A stretch of 64,000 bases of DNA. Origin: Aliiglaciecola sp. M165. GTDB taxonomy: Bacteria; Pseudomonadota; Gammaproteobacteria; Enterobacterales; Alteromonadaceae. Below are positions 27,636 through 36,392 of this stretch, piece by piece. The position numbers were made by a program, and so were the translations under genes. The stretch's first letter is position 1. Every line of letters begins with the position of its first letter. The DNA lies in NCBI RefSeq assembly GCF_007197995.1, contig NZ_VKKH01000002.1, positions 62,001 to 126,000 of the forward strand. Direction: 5' to 3'. The notes below the pieces were generated by a model. The model did no database searches and had not been told where the DNA came from. It was given only the letters and a program-made list of their open reading frames with translations.

Positions 27636-28250
27636 TCACTGCAAAATATTGCGAAAAGTCAAATTTATTCTTCCACAATTTGCTCTCATTCGTTTTGGCA
27701 AAGCATGTTGCCAATAACGTTGTGTTGAGCCTTTCATCAATAACAAACTACCATTTTGCAGTGTAAAACGGACTTTCTCACCCGTGACATTGTGACGGAA
27801 ATCAAAATCCCTAGCTTGCCCCAATGTCACCGACGCAATGACTGGCTTTTCTCCTAATTCAGGCTCATTGTCGGCATGCCAGCCCATACTGTCCTGTCCA
27901 TCTCGATAATAGTTGGCTAGCACTGAGTTGAAGCGGGTATCGCATAACTCTTCAAGGTCATATTTAATGTTCATCAGCGCATCATTCCAAGGCATAGGCG
28001 TCATGTCTAAACCTGAGTAGGTATATTTTGCTTCAGGGTCCCCGTACCATGCCTGTAGTCGTGGGATTTTGACGGATTTGCCATACATTTTGATTGAATC
28101 TTGGCGCCAAGACAGATTTTGTCGTAGATTCTGATACAATTCTGTCGCTTGTGGATCATCGATAAAATTCACCATATACAGCACATTGGCATCAACCATT
28201 GGCTGCAGCACTAGTCGTTTTGAATGTGTAGAAAACATATCTTGTTGCAT
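27636..28250 (-). CDS. AlkB-like 2-oxoglutarate/Fe(II)-dependent dioxygenase
   Basis: A 204-residue AlkB/ALKBH2-3-type enzyme that repairs alkylated bases by oxidative demethylation. Iron ligands are His and Asp in MGWHADNEPELG and His in WQHALPK; the 2-oxoglutarate arginine is in RINLTFR. The substrate-side WYGDPEAKYTYSG also fits the family. ATG 28250 is preferred to an in-frame TTG at 28265. It is divergent from rlmG with only 30 bp between starts. Confidence 0.92.
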   Translation of the reverse strand: MQQDMFSTHSKRLVLQPMVDANVLYMVNFIDDPQATELYQNLRQNLSWRQDSIKMYGKSVKIPRLQAWYGDPEAKYTYSGLDMTPMPWNDALMNIKYDLEELCDTRFNSVLANYYRDGQDSMGWHADNEPELGEKPVIASVTLGQARDFDFRHNVTGEKVRFTLQNGSLLLMKGSTQRYWQHALPKRMRANCGRINLTFRNILQ

Positions 28251-28280
28251 GCTAAATATACGCAAAAGTACCCATTTTAG

Positions 28281-29414
28281 ATGAATACGAGTTTCGATTT
28301 ATTAGGTAAGTCATTAACACTTTATCGCTACCCTAAGCGGTTTGCCCACCCAAGTTGGCAAGCCTGGGATGCCGCAGACGAATTGCTAATTGAACATATC
28401 AGTTCGCATCCTAACTTTTCTCAAGACAATTCTTTATTGGTAGTAAATGATGATTTTGGCGCCCTGACAACCTGGTTTGCTGACCACCCCGTCGTTCATG
28501 TCAGTGACTCTTACGTCGCCCAACGTGCCTGTCAGCTCAATGTTATTGGCAATCAGCTAGATGATAATAACATTCGCTATCTCGATAGTCTCTCAGCCTT
28601 ACCCAAATGTGATTGGGTAGTGATTAAAATTCCCAAAACTTTGGCATTGCTTGAGCAACAGTTAATCAATATAAGAGCGGTTATTGACGACAGCACGCAA
28701 ATCGTCGCAGCAGCAAAGGCCAAATCGATTCAAAAATCGACACTAGCGCTGTTTGAAAAATATATTGGCGACCCTCGCACATCACTGGCGAGAAAAAAAT
28801 CCAGATTAATTTTTTGCGATAAAAATTTAAATAACGGTTCTCCCGTATCGCCTTTCCCGACTCTCTGGAAAACTGATGATGGACTGTTTGAAATAGCCAA
28901 TCACGCCAATGTATTTGCTCGCCAGCAGATGGATATAGGCGCGCGTTTTTTGTTGCAACATTTGCCACCAGCGTCATCAAAAAAAGTGGTAGATTTGGGT
29001 TGTGGTAATGGGGTAATCGGCCTGTATATGTTAAAAAACAATCCGGATTGCCAGGTGACTTTTGTAGACGAGTCGTACATGGCCATTGCTTCAGCAAAAC
29101 AAAATATTGAGCACAACATGCCAAAAAAATTAGCTCAGTGTGAATTTTTGGTCAGTAATTGCCTCGAACAGACAACGGAAAACGCGTTCGACATTGTAAT
29201 ATGCAATCCGCCGTTTCATCAGCAAAACACAATAACGGATCATATCGCCAACCAGATGTTTGAAGATGCAAAATCTCGATTGAAAAAAGGTGGAGAGCTT
29301 CGGATCATTGGAAATCGGCATCTTGACTATCCACAAAAGTTAAAACGACTCTTTGGTGGGTTCAAAGTAGTGGCAAGTGATCGCAAATTCAGTATTCTGT
29401 CTTCATTCGTTTGA
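28281..29414 (+). CDS. rlmG: 23S rRNA (guanine-1835-N2) methyltransferase
   Basis: A 377-residue RsmC/RlmG-type enzyme. The N-terminal half (to about 190) is a degenerate methyltransferase-like domain. The C-terminal half has the SAM site VVDLGCGNGVIGLY and the catalytic NPPF in IVICNPPFHQQN, typical of N2-guanine methylation. Its length and layout match E. coli RlmG. Confidence 0.94.
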   Translation: MNTSFDLLGKSLTLYRYPKRFAHPSWQAWDAADELLIEHISSHPNFSQDNSLLVVNDDFGALTTWFADHPVVHVSDSYVAQRACQLNVIGNQLDDNNIRYLDSLSALPKCDWVVIKIPKTLALLEQQLINIRAVIDDSTQIVAAAKAKSIQKSTLALFEKYIGDPRTSLARKKSRLIFCDKNLNNGSPVSPFPTLWKTDDGLFEIANHANVFARQQMDIGARFLLQHLPPASSKKVVDLGCGNGVIGLYMLKNNPDCQVTFVDESYMAIASAKQNIEHNMPKKLAQCEFLVSNCLEQTTENAFDIVICNPPFHQQNTITDHIANQMFEDAKSRLKKGGELRIIGNRHLDYPQKLKRLFGGFKVVASDRKFSILSSFV

Positions 29415-29442
29415 ATTAATTACCAAGTAAAAGGCCCTTTTA

Positions 29443-30060
29443 ATGTTCAGCAAACTCTCAAAACCAATTGCCTTATTTTTACTATTTTTCATCACTACAT
29501 CGTCGATTGTCGAAGCGAAGAATAAAGATGATGGCTCACAGATCCAGCCAGACAATTATTACCCTAGAGTGTTATTAGAGACCACTATGGGAAATATAAC
29601 CGTCGAGCTTGATCGCACCAGAGCACCGATCACAGCAAATAATTTTCTGCGTTACGTAGATAAGAGAAGCTTTGAAGACACCGTTTTCCATCGAATCGTT
29701 CCGGGCTTTGTTGTACAGGGCGGGGGGTATGACAAAGATTTTAAAGAAAAACCCAAATTCCCGAAAATTTATAATGAATCCGGTAACGGATTAAAGAATA
29801 ACCTTTATTCAATTGCCATGGCGCGCTCAAACGACCCACATTCAGCAAATAGGCAGTTTTATTTCAATATGAATGATAATGAAAGTCTGGATCCGGGTAG
29901 AAACTGGGGATACGCTGTGTTTGGTTATGTTACCGAAGGAACAGAAGTATTGGACAAAATGGCAGAAGTTGAGACCCATTACGATGCTATTCTAGGTTGG
30001 GCCGACGTACCTGTTGAGCCCATTTTACTGATCAAAGCTACTGTGCTTCCACCACTTTAA
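29443..30060 (+). CDS. Periplasmic cyclophilin-type peptidyl-prolyl isomerase
   Basis: A 205-residue cyclophilin with an N-terminal signal peptide (MFSKLSKPIALFLLFFITTS, cleavage near VEAKN), so it acts in the periplasm like E. coli PpiA. The catalytic motif FHRIVPGFVVQGGG is present, with IAMARSNDPHSANRQFYFN later. It probably assists folding of exported proteins. It lies 28 bp after rlmG and 23 bp before the SDR gene and may be co-transcribed with them. Confidence 0.93.
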   Translation: MFSKLSKPIALFLLFFITTSSIVEAKNKDDGSQIQPDNYYPRVLLETTMGNITVELDRTRAPITANNFLRYVDKRSFEDTVFHRIVPGFVVQGGGYDKDFKEKPKFPKIYNESGNGLKNNLYSIAMARSNDPHSANRQFYFNMNDNESLDPGRNWGYAVFGYVTEGTEVLDKMAEVETHYDAILGWADVPVEPILLIKATVLPPL

Positions 30061-30083
30061 ATTCGCAGTATAAGGAAAAACCA

Positions 30084-30800
30084 TTGCAACAATCCTCACG
30101 TTACAGACTGTCCAACAAAACTGCCATCGTCACTGGCGGTGGAAAAGGGTTGGGAAAAACTCTCACTTACAATCTGCTAAAACAAGGTATGCAAGTGGCC
30201 ATATGTGGTCGCAGTCAAAAGGATATCGATAGCACTGTTAATGAGTTTGATACTGAATTCAATGGAAAAATTTTCGGCCAGGCCTGCAACGTCAAATATG
30301 CCGAACAAGTTAAAAGCTTTGTTGAAGCTGTCGCGGACAAATTTGGCGACGTACATGTATTAGTCAATAACAGTGGTTTTGGTAAAGACACGCTTGTTTG
30401 GGAGACGTCGGAAGAAGATTGGGACGACGTGATGAACACCAATGTTAAAGGAGCTTTTTTAATGAGCAAGGCAGTGCTGCCAAAGATGATAGAAAATAGT
30501 GAAGGATTTATTATCAATATTGCGTCACAGGCTGCGCTAAATGGTTATGCTAATGCTGGAGTGTACTGTGCTTCTAAGTTCGCGATGGTTGGCTTAGGTA
30601 AAGCGCTACAAGAGGAAGTAAAACCATATGGAATTCATGTGCACTCCCTCAACCCGGCATTAATACAGTCACAAAAAACAGAAGAAGAAGCCATTGATTC
30701 GGGGTTAATCCAAAATCAGGATCTGGCTTATACCCTATTGTTTTTACTCACTCAACCACGGCGACTAAAAATAGACAATATTGGTATGTGGGGCTTTTAA
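30084..30800 (+). CDS. Short-chain dehydrogenase/reductase
   Basis: A 238-residue SDR. It has the nucleotide site TGGGKGLG, the NNSG structural motif (VLVNNSG), the catalytic Ser in INIASQ and YCASK (Tyr-x3-Lys). The start is TTG at 30084, with TAAGGA upstream. The C-terminus (SLNPALIQSQKTEEEAID) resembles 3-oxoacyl-ACP reductase-type enzymes, but the substrate is unknown. Confidence 0.92.
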   Translation: MQQSSRYRLSNKTAIVTGGGKGLGKTLTYNLLKQGMQVAICGRSQKDIDSTVNEFDTEFNGKIFGQACNVKYAEQVKSFVEAVADKFGDVHVLVNNSGFGKDTLVWETSEEDWDDVMNTNVKGAFLMSKAVLPKMIENSEGFIINIASQAALNGYANAGVYCASKFAMVGLGKALQEEVKPYGIHVHSLNPALIQSQKTEEEAIDSGLIQNQDLAYTLLFLLTQPRRLKIDNIGMWGF

Positions 30801-30866
30801 GTGCAAGAAACCCCAATCCCTGATTAGTAGTGGATCAATCATCCGACATTAGAATTCACGATTAAC

Positions 30867-31379
30867 TTATAACCTTACCTCAAACAGTCTTGATTTGGTT
30901 CCGTCATTGTCGATCATCTGTTTTTCTATAAATCCTAGTTTTTTCAATACACCTACTGATGCATGATTGTCTGGAGAGACCATCGCATAGACACTATCAA
31001 TCTCCATTCGTCTGGACTCAAAGTCTAGTAGCAATGCACATGCTTGGTAAGTTAAGCCTTTGTTTCGAAATTCGGGTAAGATGGCATAGCCCAAATCAGG
31101 CTTGCAAAGATAGTCTCTTTGTAGCAATCCGACCATTCCGGCAGGCGTATTTTGCGTACCAAACACGTATAAACCGAAGCCTTTTTCTTGATAGGTGCTA
31201 AGCGGCCCATTTTCAATGAACTTGCGAGCCTGCGAAAGATCATGGACGTCGCGGTCACCTATATTCTTTAGCCAATCGGGATCGTTAACCAAGGCTAAAA
31301 CAAAAGCAGCGTCATTCAAAGAAAATTTGCGGATCCACAACACATCATTGGTGATGAGAAGCGGCTCAGGAGGCATCAT
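30867..31379 (-). CDS. GNAT family N-acetyltransferase
   Basis: A protein of about 170 residues of the RimJ/RimL type. LLITNDVLWIRKFSLNDAAFVLALVND at the start is typical, and GYAILPEFRNKGLTYQACALL is the acetyl-CoA loop. The frame opens at 31466, but that region overlaps the diguanylate cyclase gene; ATG 31379 (or 31376) overlaps only its last codons. Acceptor unknown. Translation is probably coupled to the upstream gene. Confidence 0.85.
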   Translation of the reverse strand: MMPPEPLLITNDVLWIRKFSLNDAAFVLALVNDPDWLKNIGDRDVHDLSQARKFIENGPLSTYQEKGFGLYVFGTQNTPAGMVGLLQRDYLCKPDLGYAILPEFRNKGLTYQACALLLDFESRRMEIDSVYAMVSPDNHASVGVLKKLGFIEKQMIDNDGTKSRLFEVRL

Positions 31380-32508
31380 TTGGGGTATCAAAATGGCGAT
31401 ATATAGAACGAACCTTGTTTTTACCAGCATTTTTTGCCAAATAAAGCGCTTTATCGGCTTTTTCAATCAGGGCGATGTGACTTTCACCATCACTAGATGC
31501 ATGACCGATACTAATAGAAATCTTTGAATTTTGATGTTTTTGCTGGAGCTGTAATACTTCACCACGCATTCGGTCGGCAATTTGAATGGCGTTTTCTTGG
31601 TTGGTTTCAACGAGAATAACTATAAATTCGTCTCCTCCTATTCGGCCCACGTAATCTACGTCTCGCACATGCAGTTTAATACACTCGGCGATATCTACGA
31701 GTATCCGATCTCCAAAGACATGCCCAAAGGCGTCATTCAAGTATTTGAAGTCATCAACATCAATAATGAGTAAAGAGAGTTGGTGATTAAATCTTTCACT
31801 GCGAGCAAGTTCGCGCTCCAGTGCTTGATCGACAGCACGTCGGTTCAATAGTTGGGTTAAATGGTCTTGCTGAGACAGCAGCCGCAATTGCCGATTGTTG
31901 GCGTTAAGTTCTGTCAAAACTTCAAACTGCCTAATGCGCATATGCTCAGTAACATTCGCAATGATGATACACGCCAAAGTAGTGGTAAAGCTAATAGCGA
32001 TAAGTGGAGAGTAAATATTTGGCTCAGTGTACATAAGCAATACTATTGACAGCACCCAAAAGCCAAGCCCTACCACACTCGAAAGCAATATGAATTGACC
32101 CTGCAAGGTAAAACAAATTACCATCATAATGATTGCAAAAGGCGTGACACCAAGTCCATAAAGAGAACTAAGCGCAGACAAAATGACCGCGATGGAACCC
32201 ATAAAAAATGGAAATAACGTTTCGATAAAACGGGCAACGGGTGTTAATGCAGGAATATCTTTTAACTTGTGTAGAAAGAGGATATTAAACAGTGGATAAA
32301 TTATCGCAAACGAATACAAAAGCGTATAGGGCATCATTTCGGCACTAATCGCCCCTATCCCAAGGCGAAAATGATGAATGAGATGAAAGCCAAATACGAG
32401 AACAGACAACATCGAAAAATACGTAACGTATTTCAAATTGTTGGTATTACAATGTACCGTATATTCGGCCTCATAAGCAGGCTTTGGCTTGGGAAACAAT
32501 CGAGACAT
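31366..32508 (-). CDS. Membrane-bound diguanylate cyclase (GGDEF)
   Basis: A 380-residue protein with about six hydrophobic helices (residues about 28–190) and a C-terminal GGDEF domain. The active motif is intact (GRIGGDEFIVIL) and an inhibitory I-site RDVD lies exactly five residues before it, so product feedback is expected. DHLTQLLNRRA marks the domain start. It should make cyclic di-GMP, controlling biofilm or motility; the input signal is unknown. Confidence 0.95.
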   Translation of the reverse strand: MSRLFPKPKPAYEAEYTVHCNTNNLKYVTYFSMLSVLVFGFHLIHHFRLGIGAISAEMMPYTLLYSFAIIYPLFNILFLHKLKDIPALTPVARFIETLFPFFMGSIAVILSALSSLYGLGVTPFAIIMMVICFTLQGQFILLSSVVGLGFWVLSIVLLMYTEPNIYSPLIAISFTTTLACIIIANVTEHMRIRQFEVLTELNANNRQLRLLSQQDHLTQLLNRRAVDQALERELARSERFNHQLSLLIIDVDDFKYLNDAFGHVFGDRILVDIAECIKLHVRDVDYVGRIGGDEFIVILVETNQENAIQIADRMRGEVLQLQQKHQNSKISISIGHASSDGESHIALIEKADKALYLAKNAGKNKVRSIYRHFDTPNDAS

Positions 32509-32652
32509 TTAATCTCTCACTTGATCAACACTAGCGATCATCCTTGTGACAATGCATTAAGATGTATACTAACTACGACGCTTTCTTTGAGTGTAGCAAA
32601 AATCCTTTTGCATACAATTACTTTATTAGTGCACGACAAGCGTTAATTTTTG

Positions 32653-33630
32653 TTAGGCATTTCGAATTGGGAACGCGGTAATTTGATTGATATGTTCAGC
32701 ACCTAACGCCAACATGCATAGCCGGTCAAATCCTAATGCTACGCCAGCACATTCAGGCATACCGTGCTGTAAAGCATTAACAAAATATTCATCAATAGTC
32801 ATACAAGGTAATCCCAATGATTTTCGTTGAATGTTGTCTTGGTTAAAGCGCTGAATTTGCTCTTCAGGTTCAGTCAATTCGTGATAACCATTTGCAAGTT
32901 CAATACCTTTGAAATAAATCTCAAATCGACAGGAAACTCGCGGGTCGGTGTCATCGATTCTCGCCAATGCAGCCTGAGAAGCGGGAAAGCCTACCAGAGC
33001 AACCGGTCGACGCTGGCCAATTTGTTTTTCGACTACTTCGCTGCACAAAAGCTGCAGAAGGATGTCTGGATCTTGCTCATTCTCAGCTATGTTAGCAAAA
33101 CCTAATTCAGATGATCGCGTTTGCAATTCAGATATTGAACAAGTCAAAGGGTCTAATTGACAAAATTTGATAAAGGCTTGCTGATAGGTGATGATATCGA
33201 GGGGTTCGGAATTGAGGGTGACCTGCAACAAAGCATCTATTTCTTCAATAAGCTGAAAATGGTTGTAACCAACCCTGTACCACTCAAGGAGCGTGAATTC
33301 CGGATTATGAAAGCGACCCGATTCTTCATTGCGAAACGCTTTACATATCTGATAGATGGAACCGCTGCCCGCGCAAAGTAGACGTTTCATGGCAAATTCT
33401 GGCGAGGTTTGCAAATACAGTGTTTTGTGTTCGTTTGAACCTGGGTAATTAAATTGACTACTGAATGCACGTAAGTGCACGTCTGTAACAGAGGCATGGC
33501 TCAAAACGGGTGTTTCAATTTCCAACACCCCTCTGTCTGCAAAAAATTTTCTCACGACAGCCAACAAAGCTGCACGTTTTCTCAATGACTCAATTGTTGC
33601 AACGGGTCGCCAAAACGAAGAATGATCCAT
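32653..33630 (-). CDS. epmA: EF-P beta-lysylation enzyme (EpmA/PoxA/GenX)
   Basis: A 325-residue class II lysyl-tRNA-synthetase-like enzyme that lacks the anticodon domain. The ATG at 33630 gives MDHSSFWRPVATIESL, matching the family; the upstream extension to 33666 overlaps the efp terminator. Motifs include FFADRGVLEIETPVLS, motif 2 FRNEESGRFHNPEFTLLEWY and motif 3 GVALGFDRLCML. It attaches (R)-beta-lysine to Lys34 of EF-P. Its substrate gene efp is immediately upstream. Confidence 0.96.
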   Translation of the reverse strand: MDHSSFWRPVATIESLRKRAALLAVVRKFFADRGVLEIETPVLSHASVTDVHLRAFSSQFNYPGSNEHKTLYLQTSPEFAMKRLLCAGSGSIYQICKAFRNEESGRFHNPEFTLLEWYRVGYNHFQLIEEIDALLQVTLNSEPLDIITYQQAFIKFCQLDPLTCSISELQTRSSELGFANIAENEQDPDILLQLLCSEVVEKQIGQRRPVALVGFPASQAALARIDDTDPRVSCRFEIYFKGIELANGYHELTEPEEQIQRFNQDNIQRKSLGLPCMTIDEYFVNALQHGMPECAGVALGFDRLCMLALGAEHINQITAFPIRNA

Positions 33631-33637
33631 AGTTAAA

Positions 33638-33666
33638 CGTAAAATGAGCCCGATGGGCGGGCTCAA
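33638..33666 (-). terminator. Rho-independent terminator between efp and epmA
   Basis: On the minus strand TGAGCCCG/CGGGCTCA with a 5-base loop is followed by TTTT, ten bases after the efp stop. It lets EF-P be made in excess over its modifying enzyme. Confidence 0.88.
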
Positions 33667-33675
33667 TAATTCGCG

Positions 33676-34245
33676 CTACTTCTGCGCTCGTGATACGTAT
33701 TCACCATTGCGCGTATCAACTTTAATCACTTCACCGGTTTGCACAAATAATGGTACACGCACAACCGCTCCGGTTGCTAATGTAGCGGGTTTTCCACCTG
33801 TTCCTGCGGTATCACCTTTGAGCCCTGGATCCGTTTCAGTAATTTCCAACTCCACGAAATTAGGAGGTGTTACTGCGATGGGGCTGCCGTTCCACAAGGT
33901 AATTGTACAGTTGTCGTTCTCTACCAACCATTTGACATTTTCACCTACGGCTTTTTCATCGGCGGCGATTTGTTCAAACGTCTCATTGTTCATAAAGTGC
34001 CAGAACTCACCATCAGTGTATAAGTAGGACAAATCAGTATCCATCACGTCAGCGCCTTCTACTGAATCACCAGATTTAAAGGTTTTTTCCAACACTTTTC
34101 CAGAAATCAGTTTACGGATTTTTACCCGATTGAACGCCTGCCCTTTGCCGGGTTTTACATATTCGTTCTCAAGAACATTGCAAGGCTCGCCATCAAGCAT
34201 TATCTTTAAGCCCGCTTTGAATTCGTTTGTGCTGAAATTAGCCAT
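33676..34245 (-). CDS. efp: Translation elongation factor P
   Basis: A 189-residue EF-P with three beta-barrel domains. The modified residue Lys34 is present in VKPGKGQAF. The ATG at 34245 gives [14 protein letters not shown], the usual N-terminus. EF-P rescues ribosomes stalled at polyproline. The window holds the modification genes epmA (downstream) and epmB (divergent), so the beta-lysyl pathway is present; the hydroxylase EpmC is not seen here. Confidence 0.98.
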   Translation of the reverse strand: MANFSTNEFKAGLKIMLDGEPCNVLENEYVKPGKGQAFNRVKIRKLISGKVLEKTFKSGDSVEGADVMDTDLSYLYTDGEFWHFMNNETFEQIAADEKAVGENVKWLVENDNCTITLWNGSPIAVTPPNFVELEITETDPGLKGDTAGTGGKPATLATGAVVRVPLFVQTGEVIKVDTRNGEYVSRAQK

Positions 34246-34276
34246 AATTCCTCTAATTAATCGATTGAGTACACCA

Positions 34277-35302
34277 TTGGCGCAGATCATACCTAAAAAT
34301 CTTATCGCTGTAGAGAGCAACTGGCAAAAAGAGCTTGCTCTATCGTTTACGGACCCTGAGAAGTTGCTGTCTTTCTTGCAAATTCCTAGTGATTCTTATC
34401 AACAAGATATTGCGGCACGTCGATTGTTTCCCATGCGCGTGCCCCGTCCATTTGCGCAAAAAATGGCTAAACACGACCCAGTTGATCCTTTATTCAGACA
34501 AGTATTTCCGTTGTCAGATGAATTTTTGGAAACGCCCGGTTTTATTAGCGATCCTTTAGAGGAGCAACAAAACTCTCGGCAGGGAATTCTGCACAAATAT
34601 CAATCACGAGCGTTACTGATGGTACGCGGAGGGTGCGCAGTGAATTGCCGATATTGTTTCAGGCGGCATTTTCCCTATGCAGATAATTCCCTTAACAAAA
34701 GACAATGGCAGGAAGCGCTGTCTTACATTGAGCAAGACACCCAGCTCAATGAAATTATCTATTCAGGCGGCGACCCACTTATGGCAAAAGATGATTTTTT
34801 AGCTTGGTTGACTCAGAAAATAGATCAAATTGGCCATATCAAGCGCTTGCGTATCCACACCCGCCTCCCGGTGGTGATCCCAAACCGAATTGACCACCAG
34901 ATGTTAGATTGGATACGCGCCTCACGACTCAAAGTTGTCATGGTTTTGCACATTAATCATGGCAATGAAATTGATCAGCAACTTGCCCTTAGACTCGCTG
35001 AATTGAAACAGGCGGGAGTAACCTTGCTTAATCAGTCTGTTCTGCTCAAAGGCATCAATGACAACGCAGATACATTGGTTGAGTTAAGTGAAAAGCTGTT
35101 TGAAGCCGACGTTTTACCCTATTACCTGCACATGTTGGACAAAGTCAAAGGTGCAGCACATTATGATGTGGGAGATCAGCAAGCCAGAAATTTGATGTCG
35201 GAGTTGATAAAACGCTTGCCAGGCTTTCTAGTTCCCAAACTCGTTAGGGAAATAGGTGGACAGCCTGGCAAAACGCCACTTGATTTACATCTTCATCCGT
35301 AA
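34277..35302 (+). CDS. epmB: EF-P-specific L-lysine 2,3-aminomutase
   Basis: A 341-residue radical SAM enzyme that converts L-lysine to (R)-beta-lysine for EpmA. The cluster motif is CAVNCRYC (Cys-x3-Cys-x2-Cys), followed by FRRHFPYAD and [10 protein letters not shown]; the C-terminus carries [20 protein letters not shown] at 34277 is chosen because it aligns with E. coli EpmB; the frame is open further upstream but that part lies antisense to efp. It is divergent from efp with 31 bp between starts. Confidence 0.95.
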   Translation: MAQIIPKNLIAVESNWQKELALSFTDPEKLLSFLQIPSDSYQQDIAARRLFPMRVPRPFAQKMAKHDPVDPLFRQVFPLSDEFLETPGFISDPLEEQQNSRQGILHKYQSRALLMVRGGCAVNCRYCFRRHFPYADNSLNKRQWQEALSYIEQDTQLNEIIYSGGDPLMAKDDFLAWLTQKIDQIGHIKRLRIHTRLPVVIPNRIDHQMLDWIRASRLKVVMVLHINHGNEIDQQLALRLAELKQAGVTLLNQSVLLKGINDNADTLVELSEKLFEADVLPYYLHMLDKVKGAAHYDVGDQQARNLMSELIKRLPGFLVPKLVREIGGQPGKTPLDLHLHP

Positions 35303-35303
35303 G

Positions 35304-35492
35304 TTAGGCAAATGTGTCTATATTTGACCCAATCGCCGGATTAGACGAAACTTTTGGTACGTCAGCTGCTGATTCCAACAACTGAAGCGTCGCAGCGCCT
35401 TCAATCTCTTGATTTGATTTCGCAAGTTGCAAGGCTTTAACTTCTAACGACGCACCGGTAGTTCCAGATGCATTGACACCTTGAATTTCCAT
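35304..35492 (-). CDS. Small YjfB-like protein
   Basis: A 62-residue protein whose layout resembles the YjfB 'putative motility protein' family: MEIQGVNASG at the start, a helical middle (LEVKALQLAKSNQEIEG) and an ending of the type NPAIGSNIDTFA. The role of that family is not established. It is convergent with epmB (one base apart). Identification is by pattern and is tentative. Confidence 0.6.
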   Translation of the reverse strand: MEIQGVNASGTTGASLEVKALQLAKSNQEIEGAATLQLLESAADVPKVSSNPAIGSNIDTFA

Positions 35493-35614
35493 ACCAATAA
35501 CCTCATTGCTTGTCGCAATATTAAAAAACAGGCAGAATTACCCGTCTACGGAAGATATCGGCACAACTTTAACTTTCTTTATTCTTTTTTATCCATTATT
35601 GAGAACTTTTTTCC

Positions 35615-35944
35615 ATGCCCACTGATCAAGAGCCAAAATTCAGCACATTATTTGAAAAACTTACCCAGAACATGCAAGTGATTTATCGCAAAGCAATAGA
35701 TGCTGATGATTCACTAGCGAAACTGCAACAATCTGGAAAAGGAAAGTTCAATCATATTTTTACCCAAGACGCTGGCTTCAGTGTGCAAAGCAAACGCTTC
35801 ATGCCTTATGTCAAAGAACTTGCCCAACAAGTCGCGGACCTGGAAAATACTGATGAAGAAAAAATGCAGGCGAAGTTGCCTGAAATTGTCAAGAAAATGG
35901 AAATGTTGCTTACTACATTAAGTCAATTTAAGGTGACACTCTAA
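35615..35944 (+). CDS. Small helical protein of unknown function
   Basis: A 109-residue soluble protein, mostly predicted helix, rich in Lys and Glu, without recognised motifs. ATG 35615 has no strong ribosome site. Its middle (KGKFNHIFTQDAGFSVQSKRFMPYVKELA) looks conserved in style but I cannot assign it. It stands in a group of three small genes between epmB and the membrane protein at 36393. Confidence 0.7.
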   Translation: MPTDQEPKFSTLFEKLTQNMQVIYRKAIDADDSLAKLQQSGKGKFNHIFTQDAGFSVQSKRFMPYVKELAQQVADLENTDEEKMQAKLPEIVKKMEMLLTTLSQFKVTL

Positions 35945-36035
35945 ACATTGCCAGATCACACCGCAGGTTGTTTTTTGAGCAAAACACACCATAATTAAAG
36001 AAGAAAGGCGGCGTTTTTATTAACATAGGTGAAAG

Positions 36036-36380
36036 ATGGAAATTGGTGTTCTCAACAACATTAACAACATCAATATCGGTGGTTCTTCTGCCACTGACAG
36101 CCCGCCTCGCCCGCTAAACGCGTTTGGAATTGGTACCGCAAACCGACCTGAGGTAGAGATTTCTGCTCAAGCGCGCATCCTGCAACAAAATGAGCAAACT
36201 CAGCAACAACGAAGTGAAGCCTTAAACCAGACCGGAGACCAACCGTCTGAAGAAACCCAAGCAGCCATCTCTGGTACAGAGTTTATTCGTGTATCTAGCA
36301 GCGTTGGTTCGGCGGCTCGCAACAATCTCTCGACTGAACAAGCAACAGAAGTTTACCGATCTATCCAAGACCTTTTGTAG
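36036..36380 (+). CDS. Small polar protein of unknown function
   Basis: A 114-residue protein rich in Asn, Gln and Ser. The segment RPEVEISAQARILQ resembles the short 'V-x-I/L-S-x-x-A-x-x-L' words common in flagellar-associated small proteins such as FlgM, and the C-terminus LSTEQATEVYRSIQDLL is helical. Function unknown; the resemblance is only suggestive. GTGAAAG lies just before the ATG. Confidence 0.65.
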   Translation: MEIGVLNNINNINIGGSSATDSPPRPLNAFGIGTANRPEVEISAQARILQQNEQTQQQRSEALNQTGDQPSEETQAAISGTEFIRVSSSVGSAARNNLSTEQATEVYRSIQDLL

Positions 36381-36392
36381 TCTTTGGTAAAA

